NCBI RefSeq assembly: GCF_038096165.1
Contig: NZ_CP151076.1
Location: forward strand, 4,709,501 to 4,773,500
DNA length: 64,000 bases
Origin: Pseudomonas sp. G.S.17
GTDB taxonomy: Bacteria; Pseudomonadota; Gammaproteobacteria; Pseudomonadales; Pseudomonadaceae
Direction of reading: 5' to 3'
Within the stretch, counting starts at the first letter, position 1. Every line of letters begins with the position of its first letter. A model generated the notes under the pieces. That model was not told the origin of the DNA and did not search any database. It saw nothing but the letters and a program-made list of their open reading frames with translations. The position numbers and the translations under genes were made by a program. Below, piece by piece: positions 16,711 to 25,269 of this stretch.

Positions 16711-16749
16711 GCTGCTTTAAAAGCAGCAATTGAAGCCCTAAAAGCAGCA
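16711..16749. promoter_or_regulatory. Operator-like palindrome and right direct repeat
   Basis: The 17-bp palindrome GCTGCTTTAAAAGCAGC (16711-16727) lies 16 bases before the wHTH-MNT start, with a second half-site near 16739. The whole segment repeats the terminator-associated segment at 15501. A further palindrome AGTGTTTTTTGACACT lies at 16764-16779. Confidence 0.6.
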
Positions 16750-16800
16750 GAATTCCACTAAAAGTGTTTTTTGACACTAAACGTGTGGGTCAGTCTGGAT

Positions 16801-17454
16801 TCAAGCCCGCCGCCCTTCCACCAACATCCGCACCGCCAACCCGAACATCACCGTACCCATCAGCCATTTCTGGACCACGGCCCAAGTCGGGCGCTGGGTG
16901 AGAAATACGGCGATAGAGCCTGCGCCCATGGCGATCAGGGCGTTGACGCTGAGGCTGACGGCGATCTGGCAGCTGCCGAGGATCAGCGACTGGCTCAACA
17001 CGCTGGCACCGTTGTCCAGAGTGATGAACTGCGGCAATAGCGAAAGATAGAGCACCGCCACTTTCGGGTTCAGCAGGTTGGTCATCAGGCCCATGAGGAA
17101 CAGTTGCCGATTGCTGTCCTTGGGCAAGTCCTTGACCTGAAACGGCGAGCGACCGCCGGGTTTGACGGCTTGCCAGCCCAGGTACAGCAAGTACATTGCC
17201 CCGGCGTAACGCAGGGTGTCGTAGGCGTAAGGCACGGCCATGACCAGCCCGGTGATGCCGAACGCCGCGCAGAGCATGTAAAACAGGAAACCCACGCCCA
17301 CTCCACTCAGGGAAATCAGGCCTGCCTTGCGCCCTTGTGAGATCGATCGGGAAATCAGGTAGATCATGTTCGGCCCGGGTGTCAGGACCATGCCCAGGCA
17401 AATGAGCGAAAACGCGATGAGGCTTGAGAGTTCTGGCATAAAGGGTCCGGGCAT
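16801..17454 (-). CDS. LysE/RhtB-family exporter
   Basis: This 217-residue inner-membrane protein has about six membrane segments and the family signature GMVLTPGPNMIYLISRS near the start, plus NLLNPKVAVLYLSLLPQF in the middle. The family exports amino acids or derivatives by proton antiport. The ATG at 17454 is preceded by AGGAAG with good spacing; the longer frame has none. The substrate cannot be assigned. The adjacent LysR gene on the same strand probably controls the MFS gene on its other side instead. Confidence 0.9.
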   Translation of the reverse strand: MPGPFMPELSSLIAFSLICLGMVLTPGPNMIYLISRSISQGRKAGLISLSGVGVGFLFYMLCAAFGITGLVMAVPYAYDTLRYAGAMYLLYLGWQAVKPGGRSPFQVKDLPKDSNRQLFLMGLMTNLLNPKVAVLYLSLLPQFITLDNGASVLSQSLILGSCQIAVSLSVNALIAMGAGSIAVFLTQRPTWAVVQKWLMGTVMFGLAVRMLVEGRRA

Positions 17455-17535
17455 GGCGACTTCCTGTTGGCGTGTAGAACCGGCGAGCAGCATTGCAGCT
17501 TAAGGCTGCACGCGGGTCAATGTTCATTTCACGGG

Positions 17536-18444
17536 TCAGTCCACCCGCAACGCCGCCGAAAGCCAGTCAACCAGCTTGTGCACCTTGGGCAACGACTCGC
17601 GATTGCGCGGCCACGCCAGGTGCAGATCCAGGCCTTCGGTGGCCAGGTGCGGGAGGATTTCCACCAGTTCGCCGCGCTGCAATTGTTCCGTGATCAGCCA
17701 GGTCGCCAGTTGTGCAACCCCGCTGCCCGCCACGACGGCTGCGACTTGGGCTTCAGCGTCGCCGACGATGATGCGGCCGTCCATCATGCGCATTTGAATC
17801 TGTCCGGCGGCATCGACGATAAGCCACGGGCTGGTGCTGCCGTAAGACTTGCCATACAGAATGCACGCGTGATCGGCCAGGTCGTCAACGGTTTGCGGCG
17901 CGCCATGCCGTTGCAGATAACTCGGGGCGGCACAGAAAATCACCCGCTCGGTGCCCAAATAACGATGGCCTAAGGTTGAAGGCCAGGCCGACGGGCCGCC
18001 GATCCTGACCGCGAGGTCGACGCCCTCCTCCAGCAGATCTACAAAACGGTCGGTGAAGGACACGTGCGGCCGCAGCTTCGGATGTTGCTCGGCAAATTGC
18101 AGAATCAGCGGCAAGACCTGCAACCGTCCAAAGGATGCGGGCAAATCCACACGCAGATGGCCGGCCGGCTCGGAGCGCTGCGCAGCCAGTGCGGTCTCGG
18201 CATCTTCAAGCTCATCGAGGATGCGTCGGCAAACGGCGTAGTACGCCGAACCCTCTTCGGTCAGGGACAGGCTGCGGGTGGTGCGCTCGAACAGACGCAT
18301 GCCCAGGCGGCTCTCCAGACGCGCCACACTTTTGCTGACCGCTGAGTTGGTCAGGTTCAGGCGCTCTGCGGCACTGGTGAAGCCGCCGGCGTTGGCCACG
18401 GCGACGAAGGTGACGATACCCTTGAGGCGGTCGGTAGAGATCAT
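17536..18444 (-). CDS. LysR-family transcriptional regulator
   Basis: This 302-residue regulator has an amino-terminal winged helix (residues 5-65: FTSAAERLNLTNSAVSKSVARLE) and a periplasmic-binding-protein-like effector domain (about 90-295). It diverges from the MFS gene at 18555 with about 110 bp between starts, the classic LysR arrangement, so it probably controls that transporter and itself. The inducer is unknown. Confidence 0.92.
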   Translation of the reverse strand: MISTDRLKGIVTFVAVANAGGFTSAAERLNLTNSAVSKSVARLESRLGMRLFERTTRSLSLTEEGSAYYAVCRRILDELEDAETALAAQRSEPAGHLRVDLPASFGRLQVLPLILQFAEQHPKLRPHVSFTDRFVDLLEEGVDLAVRIGGPSAWPSTLGHRYLGTERVIFCAAPSYLQRHGAPQTVDDLADHACILYGKSYGSTSPWLIVDAAGQIQMRMMDGRIIVGDAEAQVAAVVAGSGVAQLATWLITEQLQRGELVEILPHLATEGLDLHLAWPRNRESLPKVHKLVDWLSAALRVD

Positions 18445-18554
18445 GGCTGAGCGTCAATTGATGAAATAGATTCCATAGTGCCCGGAAAAACCACCAAAGA
18501 TAAGAAGTCGTTTCTCTAATAACCTAGCGGCATTCTTAATTTCGGGTCTTGTTT

Positions 18555-19751
18555 ATGCCTTCTTTTGACACCACTGCCACTGGCACAGCCAGCGGCGAGA
18601 AATCCACGGGCGCTGGATTGTCCATTGCCATCCTGGCCCTGGCAGGTTTTGTGATCGTTACGACGGAATTCCTGATCATCGGTTTGCTGCCATCAATGGC
18701 ACGGGATCTGGGCATTTCCATCTCCGACGCCGGGCTGCTGGTGACGCTGTTTGCCTTTACGGTGATGCTGTTTGGCCCGCCGTTGACTGCAATGCTCTCG
18801 CACCTGGATCGCAAGCGTACCTTTGTCATCATTTTGCTGATCTTCGCTGCGGCCAATGCCCTGGCGGCGGTTTCCAGTAACATTTGGGTGCTGGCTTTCG
18901 CCCGTTTCATTCCGGCGCTGGCGTTGCCGGTGTTCTGGGGCACCGCCAGCGAGACCGCCAGTTTGCTGGCCGGGCCCGAGCGCGCAGGCAAGGCGGTCGC
19001 CCAGGTTTATCTGGGTATTTCAGCTGCCATGCTGTTCGGCATTCCGCTGGGAACGTTGTTTGCCGATGCGGTGGGCTGGCGTGGCGCGTTCTGGGCGCTG
19101 ACCGTGTTGTCGATGTTGATGGCGTTGCTGCTGTGGATCTCCATGCCATCGCTGGCACCGACCGCAAAAGTCGGCCTGGCCAAACAGGCAAAAATCCTCG
19201 GCGATCCGCGTTTTATCGCCAATCTCGTGCTGTCGATCCTGCTGTTCACGGCGATGTTCGCGGCTTATACCTACCTCGCCGACACTCTGGAACGCATTGC
19301 GCTGGTGCCTTCCGCCCACGTGGGTTGGTGGCTGATGGGTTTTGGCGCGGTCGGCCTGATTGGTAACGGCCTTGGCGGGCGTTACGTTGATCGCAGCCCA
19401 CTGGGTTCGACCATCGTTTTCGCCGTGCTGCTGGCTCTGGGCATGACCGCGAGCGTTCCTGCGGCGGGTTCGTTGCCACTGTTGTGTGCGGTGCTGTTTG
19501 TCTGGGGCGTTGCCCACACTGCGCTGTTCCCGATCTGCCAGATTCGCGTCATGAAAGCTGCGCCGCAAGCTCAGGCACTCGCCGGTACGCTCAACGTTTC
19601 AGCGGCCAATGCCGGGATCGGTCTGGGTTCGGTCATCGGCGGCGTGACCATCGAACACCTCGGTTTGCATGATGTAGGTTATGTCGCAGCGGCGATTGCC
19701 GTTCTCGCAGTCATTACCGCCGTGCTGACCCTGCGAATGAAATCCAATTAG
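18555..19751 (+). CDS. MFS transporter, DHA1 (AraJ/PbuE-like)
   Basis: This 398-residue transporter has twelve likely membrane segments. Family features include TTEFLIIGLLPSMARDLGIS in the first helix and the loop DRKR after helix 2. Relatives export sugars, purines or drugs by proton antiport. A TTG two codons upstream is open in frame, but ATG at 18555 fits the family better; neither has a strong ribosome site. It is divergent from a LysR gene and ends in a clear terminator. Confidence 0.88.
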   Translation: MPSFDTTATGTASGEKSTGAGLSIAILALAGFVIVTTEFLIIGLLPSMARDLGISISDAGLLVTLFAFTVMLFGPPLTAMLSHLDRKRTFVIILLIFAAANALAAVSSNIWVLAFARFIPALALPVFWGTASETASLLAGPERAGKAVAQVYLGISAAMLFGIPLGTLFADAVGWRGAFWALTVLSMLMALLLWISMPSLAPTAKVGLAKQAKILGDPRFIANLVLSILLFTAMFAAYTYLADTLERIALVPSAHVGWWLMGFGAVGLIGNGLGGRYVDRSPLGSTIVFAVLLALGMTASVPAAGSLPLLCAVLFVWGVAHTALFPICQIRVMKAAPQAQALAGTLNVSAANAGIGLGSVIGGVTIEHLGLHDVGYVAAAIAVLAVITAVLTLRMKSN

Positions 19752-19773
19752 GAACGTCGCAATAACCCCTCTA

Positions 19774-19812
19774 ACCGTCGCAAATCACTATGTTTTGTGA
19801 CGGTTTTTTTAA
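19774..19812 (+). terminator. Terminator of the MFS gene
   Basis: AACCGTCGCAAA pairs with TTTTGTGACGGTT and is followed by T7, about 25 bases after the stop. Confidence 0.8.
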
Positions 19813-19916
19813 TTATGGCAAAAGGCCCTTCCCATAACGGCCGCCGGAGGCTCAAACTCCGGTCTTTCGGTCTTGTTCAAGGTTTCAGGCCGGTCAACAT
19901 TACACCGGTGAACGTG

Positions 19917-21008
19917 ATGAAGCACTACGAAGGCAAAGGATTGTCGTTTGCCAAGCGCATCTATTGGTCACGCACTGTCGGCGTAAGCATCGGTTGCTTC
20001 AGCGTCGCGGCTACGCTTTACCCATTGAACCCGCCGACCTGGATCTGGGTGTTGATGGCCTGCAATGTTTTTCTGTGGCCCCACATTGCGCTGAGGCTGG
20101 CAAAACGCTCCTCGCAGCCGTATTACGCGGAACATCGCAACATTCTTTGCGACTCCATCGCGGGCGGCTTCTGGGCTGCGGCCATGGGCTTCAGCCCGCT
20201 GCCTACCGTCACCGTCCTGGCGATGATGGGCATGCACAACATGGCGGCAGGCGGTCAACGCCTGTTTCTGCTGGGCTGCGTCGCCCAGGCCTTCGGCGCA
20301 CTAATCGCCATGCTGCTGGTTTCCCCCTCGTTCGTACCTGAAAGCACCGCCCTGCAAATCTACGCCTGCCTGCCGGTGCTGGTGATTTATCCGCTTTTTG
20401 TAGGCCATTCCAGCTACCGGCTCGCGGTAAAACTGAGCGAACACAAACATATCCTAGGCAAACTCAGCCGTACCGACAGCCTGACCGGTTTGATCAACCA
20501 CGGCTCGTGGAAGGATCTGCTGCAGATCGAGTTCGGCAATTGCCAGACGCTGGCACGCCAGACCACCGTCGCGCTGATCGATATCGACCACTTCAAGTCA
20601 ATCAACGATACCCATGGCCACATCACTGGCGATGCAGTCCTCAAGCAGATGAGCGCCGCACTGGTCGCCAACCTGCGCGAATGCGACCTGGCCGGCCGTT
20701 ATGGTGGCGATGAGTTCTGCGTGATTCTGCCCAATACCAGCGAAGCCCTGGCCCGGGAAATTCTGGAACGGCTCAATCACGAAGTCTCCAACTACCGCGA
20801 CAGCATATTGCCCGACCTGCACATCAGTCTGAGCATCGGCATCGCAACTTATCAGCCCTATATGATCGACGCCGCCGCCTGGCTCAACGAAGCCGACAAG
20901 GCGCTGTACGTGGCCAAGACCACAGGCCGCAATCGAATCTGCGCCGCTGAACCTGCGTTAGCCGCCAATGACGAGCCAGAACTGGATATGGAAGCTTCCG
21001 CGTCCTGA
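19917..21008 (+). CDS. MASE2-GGDEF diguanylate cyclase
   Basis: This 363-residue membrane protein makes cyclic di-GMP from two GTP. A MASE2 sensor with several membrane segments fills residues 1-175, and the GGDEF domain fills about 190-345. The active loop is intact (GRYGGDEFCVILP) and an inhibitory I-site RECD stands five residues before it, so product inhibition is expected. ATG at 19917 opens the MASE2 domain (MKHYEGKGLSFAKRIY); the frame is open 40 codons further but that part has no family similarity. E. coli DgcC (AdrA) has the same architecture and drives cellulose synthesis; the target here is unknown. Confidence 0.93.
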   Translation: MKHYEGKGLSFAKRIYWSRTVGVSIGCFSVAATLYPLNPPTWIWVLMACNVFLWPHIALRLAKRSSQPYYAEHRNILCDSIAGGFWAAAMGFSPLPTVTVLAMMGMHNMAAGGQRLFLLGCVAQAFGALIAMLLVSPSFVPESTALQIYACLPVLVIYPLFVGHSSYRLAVKLSEHKHILGKLSRTDSLTGLINHGSWKDLLQIEFGNCQTLARQTTVALIDIDHFKSINDTHGHITGDAVLKQMSAALVANLRECDLAGRYGGDEFCVILPNTSEALAREILERLNHEVSNYRDSILPDLHISLSIGIATYQPYMIDAAAWLNEADKALYVAKTTGRNRICAAEPALAANDEPELDMEASAS

Positions 21009-21024
21009 GCCCGAAAGGGAAACT

Positions 21025-21125
21025 TTGTTGGAGCGAGGCTTGCCCGCGAAGGCTTAGTTATTAATTAAAAATAAGTTATGAATTGAATATACCGGCTTAT
21101 TCGCGGGCAAGCCTCGCTCCAACAA
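21025..21125. repeat. REPIN (inverted REP pair)
   Basis: GGAGCGAGGCTTGCCCGCGA and its exact inverse lie about 50 AT-rich bases apart, between two convergent genes. The long hairpin could stop transcription from both sides. Confidence 0.85.
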
Positions 21126-21128
21126 GTA

Positions 21129-21839
21129 TCATCCTTCATTAACGGTAGATATATTCTCCAACAGCCATTCCGGCGAGTGTTCTTCAAGGAGTTTGCTGAC
21201 CGGTTTATCCAGTGCGAGCTTGCCGTAGAGGGTTTCTTCCCGGTCAAGGTGTTTCTGCTGCACCTGACGATAATCGGGCGGATAGATACTCTGTTCGATG
21301 GGCAGCAGGCGATCAAAATGTTCAAGCAGCCCCTGGAATACAAAGCGGCGCTCGACGGTATTCAACGTAGTCGCGATAAGTCTGAAAAAAAACTGGGCGT
21401 CTTGCTGACGCAGGGCTTCGGACGCGGCGTAACGTTCGGCCAGGGTATAAGGCGCGCCATCGTCGAAAACCACACAACACAGGAGCTCGCGTGTATTGCC
21501 GCTGAACGGGTTGGCGCACGCGGCGCACCTTTCATGCTGGCCAAGTACGAAACGAATCGATTGCTCGGCCAACTCTATGCTATCGCCATCGTTAAGTTCC
21601 AGTACGTCCTCCAATAAAGGGGCCTGTCTCCCAAACCGCGCGATTTGTCGGCTGAAGTTCATCAGCAATCCCTGCGGCCCCAGCAGTTGCGCCTGCTGAT
21701 CGCTCAGTTGAGCCTTTGACAGCGCAGCCTGCCTGGCCGCCAGTGTATGGAATGCATGAAGATCTCCCCGGCCTTCATGCAAATAATGTCCGGACAGGCA
21801 CCGTAACGAACCGTCTTCCTTGATAAACGAAACGCTCAT
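21129..21839 (-). CDS. Conserved-looking protein of unknown function, Cys-rich centre
   Basis: I do not recognise this 236-residue protein. It has no signal peptide or membrane segment. A central cluster (CAACANPFSG, then LLCC, near residues 107-124) could bind a metal, and two acidic helical regions follow. The ATG is preceded by GGGAG six bases away. Upstream on the same strand, 130 bases away, is a broken LuxR-type HTH gene that may once have controlled it. The upstream DNA is more AT-rich than its neighbours, suggesting foreign origin. Confidence 0.65.
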   Translation of the reverse strand: MSVSFIKEDGSLRCLSGHYLHEGRGDLHAFHTLAARQAALSKAQLSDQQAQLLGPQGLLMNFSRQIARFGRQAPLLEDVLELNDGDSIELAEQSIRFVLGQHERCAACANPFSGNTRELLCCVVFDDGAPYTLAERYAASEALRQQDAQFFFRLIATTLNTVERRFVFQGLLEHFDRLLPIEQSIYPPDYRQVQQKHLDREETLYGKLALDKPVSKLLEEHSPEWLLENISTVNEG

Positions 21840-21970
21840 GAATCACTCCCTAATCTATACAGAACTTTTGTTATTGTGTTGTGCAGCGCTTATCGTCCCT
21901 GGACCGGGATCTATGATGTACCTTAACTCTTGTGCCACTCGAAAATTTCAAACTTATTGCGTACGACCGC

Positions 21971-22217
21971 TCACCTGTGCAAAGCCATGAGTTCGCCCCG
22001 ACTGCGGACATTATTCTTTTTCAACAGCGAAGAAACATGATCCCGCGCGGTATAAGCACTTATCTGGAAATGACCGGCAATTTGTTTGTTGGTAAATCCT
22101 CGCAATAGCAGATTCAAGACGTCCCTCTCTCTACTCGTCATCTCCGCGATGTACCCTTTTGCGATTAATTTAATCCACGACTGAAAGGTAGGATCAATCC
22201 GAAAAAGAACGTTTCAT
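21971..22217 (-). pseudogene. Small LuxR-type HTH regulator broken by one base
   Basis: An ATG at 22217 with AGGAG eight bases upstream starts a frame that stops after seven codons. Dropping one base from the run of five T (plus-strand A, 22202-22206) joins it to an 81-residue protein ending in a full LuxR/GerE DNA-binding domain (MTSRERDVLNLLLRGFTNKQ, IAGHFQISAYTARDHVSSLL). The intact later part could also be made from an internal ATG at 22141 (56 residues). It may be a dead gene, a phase-variable one, or a sequencing error in the homopolymer. Confidence 0.75.
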
Positions 22218-22452
22218 AGCGAATACTCCTACAGCCAACGCAGAAAATCTAAACTCACGACTTACACTACGCAGAACAAAATGGCTACCAGGCGTATAGA
22301 CGGCGAGATTAAACGCGCGAAATGATAATTACAATCATCTGTAATAAATAAATTCGGCGATGAAATTTCTTACATAAGACACTACTAACTACATGTCAGA
22401 AACAGGAAACAGCCCGCATCTTGAATAGAAACGGGCTGACAGATATTAAACT
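22218..22452. other. AT-rich gap with possible terminator
   Basis: This region before the broken LuxR gene is AT-rich and holds no gene. A hairpin AGCCCG...CGGGCT (22411-22437) lies 16 bases past the end of the VOC gene and may terminate the ECF operon, though the T-run is broken. Confidence 0.4.
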
Positions 22453-22917
22453 TCAATTCTGTTTGAACATCTCTTCCGCGCGTTTGCGAATCTCGTCTGG
22501 GGTTAGATCCTGCTTGTGAGTCGCAATGAACCAGCAGTGCCCGTACGGATCTTTCAGGGTGCCGGTTCGGTCGCCGTAAAACATGTCGGTTACCGGCGTC
22601 AGTGATTCTGCACCCGCATCGACGGCGCGCTGGTAGACGGCATCGGCATCGTCGACATACAGGTGCATTCCGAACGGCGGCTTGCCGGTTTTCTCCGGGC
22701 TGCCCAGCGCGCCTTGCTCGCAGGGCTCGGACAGCATCAACATGGAACTGCCAATGCGCAGCGCTGCATGGCCGACGCGACCGTCGGGGGTGTCGAGGCG
22801 AAAGTCCTCGGTAGCGCCGAACGCTTTTTTATAAAACTCGATGGCTTGCGCGGCTTCCTTGACGCCCAGATAAACCGTCAGGCTGTGGTAGCCCTCGGGT
22901 ATGGTTTGAACACTCAT
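22453..22917 (-). CDS. VOC-family (PhnB/glyoxalase-like) protein
   Basis: This 154-residue protein has the paired beta-alpha-beta-beta-beta units of the vicinal-oxygen-chelate fold: SLTVYLGVKEAAQAIEFYKK at the start and MHLYVDDADAVYQRAVDAGA later, ending DPYGHCWFIATH. It is the PhnB-like subgroup, whose substrates are mostly unknown. It is the last gene of the ECF42 sigma operon, whose members commonly include such proteins. It ends in a charged helical tail. Confidence 0.88.
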   Translation of the reverse strand: MSVQTIPEGYHSLTVYLGVKEAAQAIEFYKKAFGATEDFRLDTPDGRVGHAALRIGSSMLMLSEPCEQGALGSPEKTGKPPFGMHLYVDDADAVYQRAVDAGAESLTPVTDMFYGDRTGTLKDPYGHCWFIATHKQDLTPDEIRKRAEEMFKQN

Positions 22918-22950
22918 TTTTGTTCTCCTCTGTGTTTGGCAAGATGTCCA

Positions 22951-23403
22951 TCAAGGCTTCAGATCGAACAGTGCCTTGCCGCTTTCCATGTCGAACGGCG
23001 CTGAAAAATGCTCGTGCACCGCTTTCCATTCACCGTTGATGCGCCGATAACCTGCGCTCGCCCGCATCCAGGATGATTTCTGTTCGCCCTTGTCATCGGT
23101 CCCGCCGCAACTGCACAGCCAGTGGGCGAAAGCGAGATCGTCATCGGCGTAAATCAGCAGATCCCGCGGTTCGAAAAGCATCGCTCCTTCGCACAGGCCC
23201 AGGCAGAACTCCCAATGTTTGCGGTAGGCCTCGGCGCCTTTGAACTGCAACTGAATGATCGCGTCATAAGCGACGATGTCAGGCGCGTAATAGGCCATGA
23301 TCCGATCCAGATTCTTGTCCCGGACCGCAGCGGTCCATTGTTTGATAAGCGCACCGATTGCCTCGGTGGCGCTCGGGGTATTCAGGTTGGTAGCAGCTTT
23401 CAT
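22951..23403 (-). CDS. SnoaL/NTF2-like protein
   Basis: This 150-residue cytoplasmic protein has the NTF2-like cone fold typical of SnoaL/YybH proteins: KQWTAAVRDKNLDRIMAYYA, then DIVAYDA, and the closing strand segment INGEWKAVHEHFSAPFDM. Such proteins can be enzymes or small-molecule binders. It lies third in the ECF42 operon, 24 bases after the YciI gene and 33 before the VOC gene. The substrate is unknown. Confidence 0.85.
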   Translation of the reverse strand: MKAATNLNTPSATEAIGALIKQWTAAVRDKNLDRIMAYYAPDIVAYDAIIQLQFKGAEAYRKHWEFCLGLCEGAMLFEPRDLLIYADDDLAFAHWLCSCGGTDDKGEQKSSWMRASAGYRRINGEWKAVHEHFSAPFDMESGKALFDLKP

Positions 23404-23427
23404 GACGTTCTCCTGTGGTCGTTGCGC

Positions 23428-23799
23428 TCAGCGGCTTGCCGCCTGAGCAGACTGCTGCAAATTCAGGGTTCGAACCGGGCGCACTTCGACGCTGCCCACA
23501 CGTGCGGCAGGAATATGCGCCGCGATGTGTAGGGCATCGTTGAGGTCCTTGGCATCGATCAGGTAAAAACCGGCCAACTGTTCCTTGGTCTCGGCAAATG
23601 GCCCGTCGGTAATCCTCACTTTGCCGTTACGCATGCGCACGGTGGTTGCGGTCTGCACCGATTCCAACGGCTCGGCGGCCAGCATGTGGCCGCTGGCGTG
23701 GACGGACTCGGCATAGGCGAAACACTCGTCATCACGCGGACTGTCCGGATGCGTATGCAGGATCTGTTCGTTGCTGTAGATCAGGCAAAGGTATTTCAT
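23428..23799 (-). CDS. DGPF/YciI-family protein
   Basis: This 123-residue protein belongs to the YciI-related DGPF family: MKYLCLIYSNEQ at the start, the diagnostic ITDGPFAETKEQLAGFYLID in the middle, and a carboxyl EVRPVR strand. DGPF proteins are the hallmark partners of ECF42 sigma factors, and this gene follows the sigma gene directly. The molecular function is not established for the family. Confidence 0.92.
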   Translation of the reverse strand: MKYLCLIYSNEQILHTHPDSPRDDECFAYAESVHASGHMLAAEPLESVQTATTVRMRNGKVRITDGPFAETKEQLAGFYLIDAKDLNDALHIAAHIPAARVGSVEVRPVRTLNLQQSAQAASR

Positions 23800-23914
23800 G
23801 GCGTCCTCCGTTACGGGCTTTCTGCCCTATGCACAGGATTAGTCGTACAGGGCCAGTGGAAATCGACAGGATCAGCAGCTGATTTTTCCACGCCGATAAA
23901 CGGTCACCGAAGAG

Positions 23915-25183
23915 TCAGGCCTGGGATTCAAGTTCGTGCAGACGCCCTTCGAGAAACTGCCGGTCGACGCTTTGCCGGGATTTTTCGATGGCCATGCGAT
24001 ACGCCAGGCGCGCTTCATCGAGGTGGCCTGCACGCCGACACAAGTCAGCCTTCGCCGACCAGGCCAGGTGGTAATCGCGCAACTCCTCACGATTGAGCAG
24101 CGCATTGATCAGCGCCAGACCCGCCTGCGGACCGCGCAGCATGGCAATCGCAACCGCTCGATTGAGCTCAACCACCACCGAGTCGGTGAGACGCAGCAAT
24201 ACGTCATACAGTCCGACGATTTGCGCCCAATCAGTGTGGTCGGCACTGGAGGCCTCAGCATGCACCGCGGCGATTGCCGCCTGCACGCTGTAGACGCCGT
24301 GCCGCCCGGAACGCAGGGCTTGCTCGACCAGCGCCTCGCCCTCTTCAATCAATCGCCGATCCCACAGGCTGCGATCCTGCTGCTCCAGCATCACCGGTTC
24401 GCCACTGGCCGTGGTTCGCGCGGGGCGCCGGGATTCGTTGAGCAGCATCAACGCCAGTAACCCGGCGACTTCCGGCTCCGGCAGCAGATCCAGCAACAGC
24501 CGACCCAGACGAATCGCTTCGCTGGACAGGTCATTGCGGGTCAATTGATCGCCGGACGAGGCGAAATACCCTTCGTTGAACACCAGATAGACCACGCGCA
24601 GCACGGCATCCAGGCGCTCGGGCAACTCGGCGAAGGACGGCACTTCATAGGGAATTTGGGCGTCAAGAATCTTGTTTTTGGCCCGCACAATGCGCTGCGC
24701 CACAGTGGACGGTTTGGTCAGGAAGGCCCGGGCGATTTCTTCAGTGGTCAGGTCGCAGACTTCACGCAAGGTCAGCGCAACCTGGGCGTCGTCGGTCAAG
24801 GCTGGATGGCAACAGATAAAGATCAAGCGCAGCCGGTCGTCTTCGACGCTGTCCAGATCGGGTGTCTGCACTCGGTCTTCCAGCTCCCGGGCCATCTGGA
24901 TCAGTGAAGCGTTGAAACGCGAGCGACGGCGCAGGCTGTCGATAGCCTTGAAGCGGCCCGCCGATATCAGCCAGGCCCTGGGACTTTGTGGCAGGCCGGT
25001 TTGCGGCCATTGCTCGACCGCGGCGATGAATGCATCCTGCAAGGCTTCCTCGGCCAGTTCGAAACTGCCCAGCAGGCGGATCAGCGTGGCCAGAACCCGA
25101 CGCGACTCCTGACGGTAGAGACTCTCGACTTCGGCGTTGATGGTTCGCGTGTTTTTATTATTGTGCTCACGATGCTGCTTCAT
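23915..25183 (-). CDS. ECF42-type RNA polymerase sigma factor
   Basis: This 422-residue sigma factor has region 2 (about 23-90: GSFELAEEALQDAFIAAVEQW) and region 4 (about 120-175: LREVCDLTTEEIARAFLTKPSTVAQRI), followed by a long extension of about 230 residues with a DUF6596/TPR-like helical pattern. That extension and the following DGPF gene are the features of group ECF42, which has no anti-sigma factor; the carboxyl domain is thought to control activity. It leads a four-gene operon with YciI, SnoaL-like and VOC genes. The inducing signal is unknown. Confidence 0.93.
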   Translation of the reverse strand: MKQHREHNNKNTRTINAEVESLYRQESRRVLATLIRLLGSFELAEEALQDAFIAAVEQWPQTGLPQSPRAWLISAGRFKAIDSLRRRSRFNASLIQMARELEDRVQTPDLDSVEDDRLRLIFICCHPALTDDAQVALTLREVCDLTTEEIARAFLTKPSTVAQRIVRAKNKILDAQIPYEVPSFAELPERLDAVLRVVYLVFNEGYFASSGDQLTRNDLSSEAIRLGRLLLDLLPEPEVAGLLALMLLNESRRPARTTASGEPVMLEQQDRSLWDRRLIEEGEALVEQALRSGRHGVYSVQAAIAAVHAEASSADHTDWAQIVGLYDVLLRLTDSVVVELNRAVAIAMLRGPQAGLALINALLNREELRDYHLAWSAKADLCRRAGHLDEARLAYRMAIEKSRQSVDRQFLEGRLHELESQA

Positions 25184-25269
25184 GCCTGACTCTCGCGTGG
25201 CGTACGAGAGAGCGTAGCCTGCGCGGCATCAGCGTGACTGCCGCTCCAGACCAAATGCACAAACCAGGC

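Noticed and set aside
23122..23532. Plus-strand frames opposite the SnoaL and YciI genes
   Set aside because: They are antisense shadows of the ECF operon genes.
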